NCBI RefSeq assembly: GCF_000285515.1
Contig: NZ_HE610957.1
Location: 513,981-577,980 of the forward strand
Length of the DNA stretch: 64,000 nucleotides
Source: Paenibacillus senegalensis JC66
GTDB lineage: Bacteria; Bacillota; Bacilli; Paenibacillales; NBRC-103111
Direction of reading: 5' to 3'
Each line of letters opens with the position of its first letter. The first letter of the stretch is position 1. Of the stretch, positions 45,253 to 54,070 are shown piece after piece. Made by a program: the position numbers and the translations under genes. Below the pieces are notes generated by a model. The model had not been told where the DNA came from and searched no databases. It saw only the letters and a list, made by a program, of their open reading frames with translations.

Positions 45253-46196
45253 GTTCTGCGCTCCCTTAGCAGGAGGAATAGGAAGTAAATGCCTCCAATT
45301 AAGTTAATGATGACCGATAGGGTTGTTGAGAAGGTGAATACTCTTTCCACAATTAGCTGTCCGCCTACAAGAGCGACAATACTAATCAGCATCGATGCGA
45401 CCAGCAGATACCTGTGACGGTATGTTCTCATAAATTCATAAGTGACATTGGCGACCAAGAGTCCAAGGAACGTAATGGGTCCAACCAGTGCAGTAGCCAC
45501 GGAAATCAATATCGCAACGATGATCAAAACCCGTTTTACCACGTAATCATACGGAATGCCAAGATTAATCGCATGTTCCCGGCCCAATGAAACGGCGTCC
45601 AAATACTTGATGAACTTAAGGGAATAAATTCCGGTTAGAGCCGTCACAATAATCGCAATGGTCAGCAGCTCCGAATGCACATTATTAAAGCTTGCGAACA
45701 TCCGATCCTGGACAATCGTAAACTCATTAGGATCAATCAGGACCTGCATAAATGTGGATATGCTTCCGAAGAAGGTTCCACAAATAATCCCTACGAGAAG
45801 AAGGAAATATAGATTACTCCCCTCTCTCTTGAATAAGAACTTATAGAGCAAGCCGGCAAATAAAACCATCAATCCAACATTGAGCAGAAAGTGGACATTT
45901 TTATTCATCATGGTCAATGTCGAGGACCCGAATGCAAACACCATGGCCGTCTGTATGAGCATATAAAGAGAATCCAGGCCAATAATGCTTGGTGTCAAAA
46001 TCCGGTTGTTCGTAACTGTCTGAAAGATGACCGTCGAAAAAGCGATTGCAGCTCCCGTTAAAATGATGGAGGCAATCTTGACTCCTCTTCTGGATAGAAT
46101 ATAGCTCCAGTTGCTGCCCATATTAATGAATAAAAAAACGGCGGTTAGCGTGATGGCCAGAACGGCTAGCAAGCCAATTTTTGCTTTATATTCCAT
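45246..46196 (-). CDS. yclO: Iron-siderophore ABC transporter permease (YclO type)
   Basis: 316 residues, FecCD family with eight to ten membrane segments. Motifs: GAAIAFSTVIFQTVTNNRILTPSIIGLDSLYML and the cytoplasmic LGREHAINLGIPYDYVVKR coupling helix region, then VGPITFLGLLVANVTYEF. Overlaps its neighbours on both sides (11 bp with the first permease, 7 bp with the ATPase). Confidence 0.93.
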   Translation of the reverse strand: MEYKAKIGLLAVLAITLTAVFLFINMGSNWSYILSRRGVKIASIILTGAAIAFSTVIFQTVTNNRILTPSIIGLDSLYMLIQTAMVFAFGSSTLTMMNKNVHFLLNVGLMVLFAGLLYKFLFKREGSNLYFLLLVGIICGTFFGSISTFMQVLIDPNEFTIVQDRMFASFNNVHSELLTIAIIVTALTGIYSLKFIKYLDAVSLGREHAINLGIPYDYVVKRVLIIVAILISVATALVGPITFLGLLVANVTYEFMRTYRHRYLLVASMLISIVALVGGQLIVERVFTFSTTLSVIINLIGGIYFLFLLLRERRTW

Positions 46197-47139
46197 ATTT
46201 CCGTCTCCTCATCAGCAAGTAAAGAAAAATTCCGCTTCCCAGCACACCTACAGTCAAGCCAATGGGGATTTCGTAAGGGTAGATAATGACCCTGCCCAAG
46301 ATGTCGCAGGCAAGCACGAAAACAGCACCCAATAAGGCGGTGTGGGACAGATTTTTCTTTAAATGATCCCCGCGATAAATCGTTACGATATTGGGAATAA
46401 TCAAGCCAAGAAAAGGGATCATGCCTACTGTCAGCAGGACTACGGTTGTGACGAGTGCGACAAGGATTAGGCCAATATTTACAACTTGCTTATACTTCAA
46501 TCCCAGATTAACGGAGAATTCCTCGCCCATTCCGGCTACCGTAAATCGATTGGCATACAGATAAGCGATTATGACAAGCGGTATACTGATGTACAGCAGC
46601 TCATACCGTCCTTTAATAACCATCGAGAAATTTCCCTGCATCCAAGAGGACATATTCTGAATGAGGTCATAGCGGTAAGCAAAGAAAGTAGTAACTGAGC
46701 CAACAATGTTACCAAACATTAAACCGACGAGCGGGATAAAAATGCTGTCCTTATACTTGATCTTATCGAGAATCTTCATAAAAATCAGCGTACCGGCAAG
46801 AGCAAAGATGAAAGCAACGGACATGCGGGCAAGCGGGGTGGCCGAGCTGAACAAAATCATCGAAACGAGCACACCCAGCCGAGCGGAGTCCATCGTCCCC
46901 GCCGTCGTGGGAGAAACAAACTTGTTTCTCGTCAGCTGCTGCATGATCAAACCAACAATACTCATGCTGCTTCCCGCCAGAATCAAGCTGATCAAGCGAG
47001 GAAAGCGGCTAACAAGCATAGTATGAATCTGATCTTCGCTCATTTTGAACAAATCCATCGGAGATATGTCTCTTACGCCGATAAACAAGGACGCTATCGA
47101 TAAGACAACCAATGCTGCAAATAAGTATCTTCTTTTCAT
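46186..47139 (-). CDS. yclN: Iron-siderophore ABC transporter permease (YclN type)
   Basis: 317 residues, FecCD family. RFPRLISLILAGSSMSIVGLIMQQLTRNKFVSPTTAGTMDSARLG is the family's N-terminal signature, with coupling region EEFSVNLGLKYKQVVNIGL. First gene of the operon, about 120 bp downstream of a Fur box. AAGGAAGG precedes the ATG. The inner-membrane channel is formed with the next gene product. Confidence 0.93.
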   Translation of the reverse strand: MKRRYLFAALVVLSIASLFIGVRDISPMDLFKMSEDQIHTMLVSRFPRLISLILAGSSMSIVGLIMQQLTRNKFVSPTTAGTMDSARLGVLVSMILFSSATPLARMSVAFIFALAGTLIFMKILDKIKYKDSIFIPLVGLMFGNIVGSVTTFFAYRYDLIQNMSSWMQGNFSMVIKGRYELLYISIPLVIIAYLYANRFTVAGMGEEFSVNLGLKYKQVVNIGLILVALVTTVVLLTVGMIPFLGLIIPNIVTIYRGDHLKKNLSHTALLGAVFVLACDILGRVIIYPYEIPIGLTVGVLGSGIFLYLLMRRRKYGI

Positions 47140-47258
47140 TAAAGCCTTCCTTCGGTTACTAGGATTGCAAGGGTCAACGGGAATCCGGGCTTGCTATGAT
47201 TGATTCAAAATCAATTAACAATATGGTTCGAAGAATAGGGTTCGGATATCCGTGATAG

Positions 47259-47273
47259 TGATAATCATTCTCA
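47259..47273. promoter_or_regulatory. Fur box of the siderophore transport operon
   Basis: TGATAATCATTCTCA matches 14 of 15 positions of the Bacillus 7-1-7 Fur box TGATAATNATTATCA. It lies upstream of the first permease gene, so the operon should be induced by iron starvation. Confidence 0.85.
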
Positions 47274-47400
47274 CGAATTACTATTTTACACTATAAACTC
47301 CCTTACTGAATAGACAATCCTGTATTTACCATGGATTTTTTTCTCTCCGGGTGACTTACATGCGCAGACCGCCCACTTGCAATCTTTAGGACGGGCCGCT

Positions 47401-48975
47401 TCAGCCTCCGTACTTCCCACTAATTAATTGCTCGAGGAAGCTTTCAACGAGACTTCCGTATGTAAAAGCATCATGCAGATCATCATTCGTATAGTCCAGC
47501 ACAACACAGACCCGTCCTCTGCTGTTATTACCACGAGTGCGCCATTGCGCCTCCACTTCCTTCCGGAAGCGTTGGGAAGCAGATGAGTGTACAAGGACAA
47601 TGAGGTGCTCATTCTGAAGCTCCTTCAAATCATTAAGCGAATCTATGTCCCTATAATCCAGCTGCTGCACAGCTTCACTTGGACGAAGCTCCAAATCGCC
47701 ATAAAAGCATTGCTGCACCCTGTAGTGCTTGCAGCCAAATAAGCGATAATGCTCAGAGCCGGCCTGAATGATGACAAATGGCTCCTCCGAGAACCATTTG
47801 CGCACCAGTTTTCTGACAATGACCGCCCTGCCCTCATAGTGAGTTAACCAGCGACTCGCTACCCCGGGAATCCCAAGCTGCTCGCCTATAAGCTTAAGAC
47901 GCGATTTCCAATCCGGATCGCGGTCATCCAGTTCAAGAATCTTCAGCGTCCGCGCCCATTCCTGATCACGATGCTGCCCGCGGGGAGCTAACACCAAGTC
48001 CGGATCCATTTGAACAAGCTGCTCAATATATGAACCTTTCGCTCCTTCTGTCTTTGAATCAGCCAATTGAACAAGTCTGGACTTCAGCCCGATTACCTGC
48101 AAATCGCCTTGGAAAACCGCCGACAGAACAGCCACTGTCTGTTGGCTGGCTTGAGCATACTCACTTGGAGTAAGCCCCATATGCTTTTTAAACAAGCGGC
48201 TGAAATACAGTTCGTCCGTATATCCTATACTGTGGGCTACGCTCATGATCGAAGCGGGGGATGAGGCAAGCAGGGACAGCGATACGTTTAGCCTGATGAA
48301 TGTCATGAATTTATGAGGGCTCAATCCAGTCGCTTGCTTGAATGCTTGATAAAAACGGTTGGGACTAACCCCTGACAACCTCGCAGTTTGCTCAATATCA
48401 AGGTCTTTGTCAAAATTGTCGATAATCGATTGGCGAATCTGGCGAACATAGCCCTCCAAATCCCCCTCCTCCGCCTGGGGATGCTGGTAATATTTCAGCA
48501 AAGTAGAGGTAATAGCGTATAAATGAGAATGCAGCCAGTAATAATGCGCCGCCTCTTGTTCCCTGCCCGTATCCAGAAAATCCTCAAGCCAATGATGCAT
48601 TTGGGGAAAAGGGCATTTGTACAGCTTCCCCTGCTCTGCCCCAGGCAGCAGGGAGACGGCAGAAGGAGAAGGATGGTTAGCTTGAACCCTATACATATGA
48701 AAATGAATCAGCAGCAGATCAACCGGCTCTTCCAAAGGATTGTGAAGAGTAAATCGGCTGTAAGGAGCTAGGTAGAACACTTCCCCGCTCAACAGCTTCC
48801 TCACTGCTCCTTGATGATCATTATGAACGACAGCTGCAATCTGGCCTTTTATCACAAAGCCGAACAGAGCTGTTTCTTCATAATTCCCCTCCATTTTCCC
48901 TCTGCTCTGCAGCGTATGCTTCTGCGCGCCGTTATATTGGAGAGTCCATAATGAGCAAGGAGTGTCCCCCTTCAT
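47401..48975 (-). CDS. Btr-like AraC activator with siderophore-binding domain
   Basis: 524 residues in three parts. An AraC-type cupin-like N-terminus (to about 115) is followed by a double helix-turn-helix at about 170-270 (LDIEQTARLSGVSPNRFYQAFKQATGLSPHKFM ... SIMSVAHSIGYTDELYFSRLFKKHMGLTPSEYAQ). A TroA/FecB-like periplasmic-binding domain fills 285-520 (VIGLKSRLVQLADSKTEGAKGSYIEQLVQMDPDLVLAP). This is the architecture of B. subtilis Btr, which senses Fe-siderophore and activates its uptake genes. It sits just upstream of the YclNOPQ-type operon on the same strand and has its own Fur box, so it probably activates that operon when the ligand is present. Confidence 0.88.
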   Translation of the reverse strand: MKGDTPCSLWTLQYNGAQKHTLQSRGKMEGNYEETALFGFVIKGQIAAVVHNDHQGAVRKLLSGEVFYLAPYSRFTLHNPLEEPVDLLLIHFHMYRVQANHPSPSAVSLLPGAEQGKLYKCPFPQMHHWLEDFLDTGREQEAAHYYWLHSHLYAITSTLLKYYQHPQAEEGDLEGYVRQIRQSIIDNFDKDLDIEQTARLSGVSPNRFYQAFKQATGLSPHKFMTFIRLNVSLSLLASSPASIMSVAHSIGYTDELYFSRLFKKHMGLTPSEYAQASQQTVAVLSAVFQGDLQVIGLKSRLVQLADSKTEGAKGSYIEQLVQMDPDLVLAPRGQHRDQEWARTLKILELDDRDPDWKSRLKLIGEQLGIPGVASRWLTHYEGRAVIVRKLVRKWFSEEPFVIIQAGSEHYRLFGCKHYRVQQCFYGDLELRPSEAVQQLDYRDIDSLNDLKELQNEHLIVLVHSSASQRFRKEVEAQWRTRGNNSRGRVCVVLDYTNDDLHDAFTYGSLVESFLEQLISGKYGG

Positions 48976-49048
48976 ACTTCCACATCCTTTGCTTACCTGC
49001 TTGAAGCCAGGTGATCAAATTTTCTGCCTGCCATCTCTTATTTACGCT

Positions 49049-49067
49049 GATAATGATTTTCATTATT
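49049..49067. promoter_or_regulatory. Fur box of the Btr-like regulator gene
   Basis: GATAATGATTTTCATTATT matches 16 of 19 positions of the classical Fur box GATAATGATAATCATTATC, about 75 bp upstream of the regulator start. Confidence 0.8.
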
Positions 49068-49090
49068 ATTCATTCCATTATTGTAAGGCA

Positions 49091-49119
49091 AAATAAAAAA
49101 ACCTTCAACAGGGAAGGTT
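49091..49119 (-). terminator. Intrinsic terminator of the marR-HD operon
   Basis: Stem AACCTTC (49100-49106)/GAAGGTT (49113-49119), then on the minus strand TTTTTTATTT. It lies about 155 bp beyond the HD-domain gene stop. Confidence 0.75.
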
Positions 49120-49273
49120 GACGAAAAGAGTAACTTTTCCGTATAAGTTGCAGCCTGCGAAAGGTTATTGACCGCAGTTATTCTCCGTAGTTTTTGACCG
49201 TGTTCTTAATCACAGATATCTCCGAGGTTGGCCGTAGGCATTGGCGAATTTATTGGCCTTATTATTAACCTCA

Positions 49274-49885
49274 TTAGTTCTTACCGTCCACAGGCTCATT
49301 TGCAAAATATCCCTTATCTACCGCATCGCGAATCAACCCTCTGGCGAAGGTCCACAGCTTCGCGGAGCCGCTCGTGATCTGTTCGTTATACGCCAAAACC
49401 TGACTACTCTTGATTTGATTAGCTCTCCATGAACAGCCTTCATTAAAATAATTCAGCAATAAAGGCTGCAGCCGGTCCATCGCCACAGCGTAGCGGGCCT
49501 CCACCGTTTTCCGTTCTTCAAATTCATGCCAGAGTGCCACGAATTCCTCCGCTTGATCTGCAGGCAGCAGGCCAAAAATGCGCTTAGCCGCCCGTTCTTC
49601 CCTTTCCCGCTTGTCTTTATGCCCATCTGTATCGTAAGCGAACGTATCACCGGCATCGATTTCGACAAGATCATGGATAAGAAGCATCCGCAGCACTTTT
49701 ATAAGATCAAGAGATGGTTCATTAGCATGCTCGCTTAAAAGGATTGCCATAGTTGCAATGTGCCAGGAATGCTCAGCATCATTCTCCAGGCGGTCCGTCC
49801 CGATTAATCGGCTGCGCCGGCTGATTTGCTTTAACTTATCAATTTCCACAATAAAATCAATTTGCTGCTGTAAGCGATCCTTCAT
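49274..49885 (-). CDS. HD-domain phosphohydrolase (YfbR/HDDC2-like)
   Basis: 203 residues. Metal-binding HD motifs: His39 in NDAEHSWH, His71-Asp72 in MLLIHDLVEIDAGD, and a conserved late Asp in AMDRLQPLL. Relatives include 5'-deoxynucleotidase YfbR, so nucleotide monophosphate hydrolysis is the likely activity, not proven here. Its ATG overlaps the marR stop as ATGA, so it is translationally coupled to the regulator. Confidence 0.85.
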   Translation of the reverse strand: MKDRLQQQIDFIVEIDKLKQISRRSRLIGTDRLENDAEHSWHIATMAILLSEHANEPSLDLIKVLRMLLIHDLVEIDAGDTFAYDTDGHKDKREREERAAKRIFGLLPADQAEEFVALWHEFEERKTVEARYAVAMDRLQPLLLNYFNEGCSWRANQIKSSQVLAYNEQITSGSAKLWTFARGLIRDAVDKGYFANEPVDGKN

Positions 49886-50340
49886 AAAGACGATTCTCCT
49901 GTTTTGATTAGTATGGATTTTAGCCGCTTCATGTGCTCAATCATCTCCCTCAGCTCTTCTTCATCCAAGTGGTCGATCATTTCTTTGATCTTGGATGTTA
50001 TTAGCTGTTGATACTCCCTGCAAAGCTCATCCCCCTTGGCAGTGATTTGCACATAAATCTGCCGCCGGTCCACCCCGCACGGCAGGCGGCTAACCAAGCC
50101 CTGCTCCGCAAGCTTGTCCAGCAAGGGCGTCATATTCGGTCTGGATATGTTAAGTTCATCCGACAAGTCTGACACAATCGCACAGCGAATTTCATGCAGC
50201 AGTGCCAAAGTTCGTCTTGCGGATTCAGATAATCGGATTGCCGGGAGCTCTTCCTTGCGAAAAGAAAACACTTTGTTCTGCATCAAGGGGATCAACAGCA
50301 TGAAATATTCTGAAAATAGTCGAACGTCATCATCCTTCAT
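49882..50340 (-). CDS. MarR-family transcriptional regulator
   Basis: 152 residues. Winged helix-turn-helix with the family pattern: LHEIRCAIVSDLSDELNISRPNMTPLLDKLAEQGLVSRLPCGVDRRQIYVQITAKGDELC, where DRRQ is the wing (DxRxxxL/V). Divergent from the drug exporter at 50,465 with 124 bp between, so it probably represses that gene and itself. Confidence 0.92.
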   Translation of the reverse strand: MKDDDVRLFSEYFMLLIPLMQNKVFSFRKEELPAIRLSESARRTLALLHEIRCAIVSDLSDELNISRPNMTPLLDKLAEQGLVSRLPCGVDRRQIYVQITAKGDELCREYQQLITSKIKEMIDHLDEEELREMIEHMKRLKSILIKTGESSL

Positions 50341-50464
50341 AACAGCCTCTCACCGTCCTGTTAATCTTCCTCTCAGTGTAACATAATTCAGCGAAAAAAC
50401 ACTATTGCATTCATAATAGTTATTAAATTATAATTAGGCGATATAAATAAAACATAGGATAGGG

Positions 50465-51931
50465 ATGAGAGACTTGAATACTGCGACAACTGCCCCCACG
50501 GCACAAGCCCAGGACTTGGGGGAAATCCGAAAGCTGCCGATTTTGATATCCCTGATCATCGGTGCATTCTTTTCCATTTTAAATGAGACTTTGCTGAACA
50601 TAGCACTGCCTCAGCTGGAAACGGCCTTAGGGGTATCCGCCTCAACGCTGCAATGGCTGGCCACCTCCTACATGCTGGTGATCGGCGTATTGATTCCCGC
50701 TTCAGCATTGCTGGTGCAATGGTTTACGACACGTCAGATGTTTCTTGGAGCTATGACTCTGTTCGCTATCGGAACCTTAATTTGCGGAATCGCTCCAAAC
50801 TTTTCCGTCCTGTTAATCGGTAGAGTGCTGCAAGCGAGCGGTGCCGGATTGATGCTGCCAGTGCTTATGAATACGATTCTAGTGCTCTATCCGCCCGAGA
50901 AGCGTGGCGCGGCTATGGGCAGCATCGGGCTTGTCATCATGTTTGCCCCGGCTATTGGCCCGACCTTGTCCGGTTTGGTGCTGCAATTTGCCGAATGGCG
51001 CTGGCTGTTCTTCCTGGTACTGCCATTTGCTATTTTCTCGATTATATTTGCCGCTATTTATCTAAAAAATGTAACGCCGATAACCAAACCTAAGGTAGAT
51101 GTAATATCAATTGTGCTGTCGACTCTCGGCTTTGGCGGCATAGTCTTCGGCTTCAGCAGTGCAGGGGAAGGCGAAGCGACCTGGTCAAGCCCCGAAGTAG
51201 CTATTCCGCTAATCGTTGGTGCGATTTCGCTGCTCCTGTTTGTTATCAGGCAAATTCGCTCGGATGAGCCTCTATTGGATATGCGGGTATTTAAATTCCC
51301 GATGTTTGCCATTACGACCATCCTGCTGATTATCGCGATGATGACAATGTTCTCAACCATGCTCCTGCTGCCGTTCCTTATGCAGGGTGTATTTATCCTG
51401 ACTACGTTCCAGGCAGGCCTGGTGCTGCTTCCCGGCGGACTTCTTAACGGCTTGATCTCGCCAATCACCGGCCGGCTGTTCGACCGCTACGGTCCCCGGG
51501 CTCTGGTTATTCCCGGAACCTTGGCACTAGTCATCATTCTGTGGCTGTTTACGCGAATTGATATGACGACCAGCGCCTTGAATTTAATCATTCTTCATGT
51601 CCTGCTAATGATTGCGATCGCAATGATAATGATGCCGGCTCAAACCAACGGGCTGAATCAGCTTCCGCCCCGGTTGTACCCGCACGGAACAGCTGTATTG
51701 AACACGCTGCAGCAAATTTCCGGAGCGATTGGCGTTGCGCTATTTATCAGCATTATGTCTAGCGGACAGCATGCCTTTCTGGCCGGCTTGCCAGGCGAAC
51801 CTACGGATGTGCAAAAAGCGGAAGCCCTGTTGTCCGGGATTCACACTGCTTTTCTCGTAGGTTTCGGTTTTGCGGTTGGTGCCTTCCTGTTATCGCTATT
51901 TATTAAACGAACAAAGGCTCCTCAGGAGTAA
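50465..51931 (+). CDS. DHA2-family multidrug efflux transporter (MFS)
   Basis: 488 residues, 14 predicted membrane segments. The DHA2/EmrB-type motifs are visible: LNETLLNIALPQLETALGVSASTLQWLATSYMLVIGVLIPASALLVQWF, GRVLQASGAGLMLPVLMNTILVLYPPEKRGAAMG and GPTLSGLVLQ (motif C). It resembles the Lmr/MdrT-type drug/proton antiporters. Start at the ATG at 50465 or a TTG three codons later with GGGATGAGAGAC before it. Divergent from the MarR gene that likely controls it. Confidence 0.92.
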   Translation: MRDLNTATTAPTAQAQDLGEIRKLPILISLIIGAFFSILNETLLNIALPQLETALGVSASTLQWLATSYMLVIGVLIPASALLVQWFTTRQMFLGAMTLFAIGTLICGIAPNFSVLLIGRVLQASGAGLMLPVLMNTILVLYPPEKRGAAMGSIGLVIMFAPAIGPTLSGLVLQFAEWRWLFFLVLPFAIFSIIFAAIYLKNVTPITKPKVDVISIVLSTLGFGGIVFGFSSAGEGEATWSSPEVAIPLIVGAISLLLFVIRQIRSDEPLLDMRVFKFPMFAITTILLIIAMMTMFSTMLLLPFLMQGVFILTTFQAGLVLLPGGLLNGLISPITGRLFDRYGPRALVIPGTLALVIILWLFTRIDMTTSALNLIILHVLLMIAIAMIMMPAQTNGLNQLPPRLYPHGTAVLNTLQQISGAIGVALFISIMSSGQHAFLAGLPGEPTDVQKAEALLSGIHTAFLVGFGFAVGAFLLSLFIKRTKAPQE

Positions 51932-51964
51932 TAGATAGACACCCGCAAGCCGGGAATTAAAAGA

Positions 51965-52003
51965 AGCTCGGACTGCCTCTATCGAGGTGCCCGAGCTTTT
52001 TAT
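51965..52003 (+). terminator. Bidirectional intrinsic terminator between the exporter and pepA
   Basis: Stem AGCTCGG (51965-51971)/CCGAGCT (51991-51997) with an inner CCTC/GAGG stem, followed by TTTTTAT on the plus strand and TTCTTTTAA on the minus strand. It serves two convergent genes. Confidence 0.85.
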
Positions 52004-52023
52004 CTTCCGTCAGTTATATAGAC

Positions 52024-53466
52024 CTAGGAACGGGATTGCTCCGCTACAAAGTCGGCAAGCAGGCGCGCCCCGTAGCCGCTGGCTCCTTCCACCAAGTACC
52101 CCTTCGTTTTGCTGCTGTCCATCGGTCCGGCCATATCGACATGGGCCCAGGCGATGGAAGGATCAACAAAGCGTCTTAAAAACAACGCTGCCGTGGTTGC
52201 ACCCGCATAAGGTACTCCAGTAATGTTGCAAATATCCGCATAGCTGCTCTTCAACAGCTCTTCATATTCTTCCTCGAGCGGCATTTCCCATACCTTCTCT
52301 CCGTTATGCTCGCCTAGACGCTTCAGTTTGTCCGGCAAGCCATCCGTTCCCCAAACGCCGGCGCGGCTATTGCCAAGTGCAGATACGCAAGCACCCGTCA
52401 GTGTAGCAATATCGACGATCTGCTTCGCACCCAATTGTCCGGCTCGAATCAATGCGTCTGCCAGCACAAGCCGACCTTCGGCATCGGTATTGCCTACTTG
52501 CACGCTGATGCCATTTGCGTAAGTGATCACTTCACCCGGAAGCATAGCCCCTCCGTCCGGCATATTCTCCGCCGCTGCAACCAAGGCAATAACATTGGCC
52601 TGAATGCCGCTATTGGCGAGAATGTCCATCGCTCCAATGACAGCCGCAGACCCGCCCATATCGATCCTCATATCACTCAGGTTGCGGCCGGACTTAAGGC
52701 TGATACCGCCGGTATCAAAGGTAATCCCCTTGCCAACCAGGGCAATAAGCGGCAGCGTCGGGTCTGTGGAGTAGCGCATTTCAATTAATGCTGGAGGATT
52801 GCTGCTGCCCTTGCCTACAGCGATTAAGCCGTTCAGGTTTTCTTTCACGAGACCATCGCCAGAAAGCACCGTAACTTCAACCGCCGTCGACTGGAAATGT
52901 TCCCGGACCCGTTCAGCCAGCATTGCCGGACGAAGGGCATTGGGGGGTTCATTGCCGAGATCGCGGGCAAGCATCGTGCCGCGGGCACGAATTTCGCCAA
53001 ACTTGACGGCTTGCTCCATTCCGGGAGGATCATCCAGAATCGCTACTTGACGAACTGGCAGCTCTGCCTCCTTGGATTTATACTTGTCAAACCGGTATGT
53101 ACCCAGCAGCCAGCCCTCCACCCAAGCAGCCGCTGCATCCTCTTTACTTAGCTGTGAACGGAAGCAGTCTGTCAGAAAGCTAAAATCTACAGCGACTTCG
53201 GACACCTTCGCTTTAGCTGCTTCCCGCCCTGCCTTACCAGCCGCTATACGGATAGTCTCTGGCGTTAATTTTGCTTGCTGGCCGAGTCCAACAAGTAAAA
53301 TATGAGCATGCGGCGGGCGGCTGCGGAACCAGGTCAGGCTCCCTTTGCCGGCCATCTCCTCCCTGATTTCAAACCCGTCGAGGACAGGCACCTTCATATT
53401 TTCCTGACAAATCGCAATTAATGTCACCTCTGCGGATGGCAGAGCACCTACCGAAAATTGAGTCAA
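52024..53466 (-). CDS. pepA: Leucyl aminopeptidase (M17)
   Basis: 480 residues. The C-terminal catalytic domain has the M17 metal and active-site motifs VGKGITFDTGGISLKSG, DMGGSAAVIGAMD and NTDAEGRLVLADAL, the family signature. It releases N-terminal residues from peptides in the cytoplasm using two metal ions. The first codon is TTG (53466) with GGGTGG seven bases upstream; no ATG fits. Single gene. Confidence 0.95.
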   Translation of the reverse strand: MTQFSVGALPSAEVTLIAICQENMKVPVLDGFEIREEMAGKGSLTWFRSRPPHAHILLVGLGQQAKLTPETIRIAAGKAGREAAKAKVSEVAVDFSFLTDCFRSQLSKEDAAAAWVEGWLLGTYRFDKYKSKEAELPVRQVAILDDPPGMEQAVKFGEIRARGTMLARDLGNEPPNALRPAMLAERVREHFQSTAVEVTVLSGDGLVKENLNGLIAVGKGSSNPPALIEMRYSTDPTLPLIALVGKGITFDTGGISLKSGRNLSDMRIDMGGSAAVIGAMDILANSGIQANVIALVAAAENMPDGGAMLPGEVITYANGISVQVGNTDAEGRLVLADALIRAGQLGAKQIVDIATLTGACVSALGNSRAGVWGTDGLPDKLKRLGEHNGEKVWEMPLEEEYEELLKSSYADICNITGVPYAGATTAALFLRRFVDPSIAWAHVDMAGPMDSSKTKGYLVEGASGYGARLLADFVAEQSRS

Positions 53467-53681
53467 CGTCTATCCACCCTTTCTTGATAATGTTGTGCTC
53501 TTAGTATAGCACATTATTCAGTACGAACTATTTCTGCCTTTGCCACAAAAGTGACCCCCGGCACTAACTATATAGTTAACATAAACACTTGCGTGTTTAA
53601 CTGACACAATCTGTAGCTGCACAGTCCGATTTGCAGCGCGGCTTGCAGCTGTGCGGCCTTGCGTGCAGCTGTGCGGCTGCT
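53467..53681. other. Gene-free upstream region of pepA
   Basis: No gene. A short direct repeat TGCAGCTGTGCGGC occurs at about 53645-53658 and 53664-53677. Confidence 0.5.
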
Positions 53682-53880
53682 TCGAATTCTAACGCTCGCA
53701 GTGGTCCTTATTTGAGCGAAATTAGGGGTCAAAAAAAATGTAAACGCTTGCCATGGTACTTATTTTGCTTCAGATCGCATTTTTACGGGCTTTTGTCACA
53801 AATAAGAACAAGGGAGCGTTAGAAAAAAAATCCCCTTCTTTTCCTCGAAATAAGAGCGAGGGCGAGCGTTAGCGCAATAC
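53682..53880. repeat. Dispersed palindromic intergenic repeat, copy B
   Basis: It matches copy A (28610-28755) in order and sequence: forward arm 53689-53717 (CTAACGCTCGCAGTGGTCCT...), an extra forward arm 53740-53770 (GTAAACGCTTGCCATGGTAC...), then inverted arms 53795-53822 and 53847-53875, each ending in GAGCGTTAG-type sequence. It has no coding capacity. Confidence 0.85.
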
Positions 53881-53891
53881 ATCCCACTAAA

Positions 53892-54000
53892 GCAACTTGC
53901 TGTGCTTCCCACGGAATTTCCCTCTAATGCAACTTGCCGCGCTTCCCACGGAACTTCTTCCACTATTGCAACTTGCTGGCCTCCCGCAGAACATCTCACC
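53892..54000. repeat. Tandem minisatellite, period 37-39 bp
   Basis: Three units beginning GCAACTTGC at 53892, 53929 and 53968, each with a CTTCCCACGGAA-like centre. Confidence 0.85.
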
Positions 54001-54031
54001 GGCTGTGAAGGTTTGGGGTTTTCATTGCAGC

Positions 54032-54065
54032 AAAAAGAAAACACCTCTCCACAGTGAGAAGTGCT
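54032..54065 (-). terminator. Intrinsic terminator of the 54,071-54,772 gene
   Basis: On the minus strand AGCACTTCTC (54065-54056) pairs with GAGAGGTGTT (54049-54040), then TTCTTTTTG. Two G-U pairs. Confidence 0.75.
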
Positions 54066-54070
54066 AGTTT

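Noticed and set aside
50402..50419. MarR operator CTATTGCATTCATAATAG between marR and the exporter
   Set aside because: Only 5-bp arms in an AT-rich region; too weak to call, although an operator is expected somewhere in 50341-50464.
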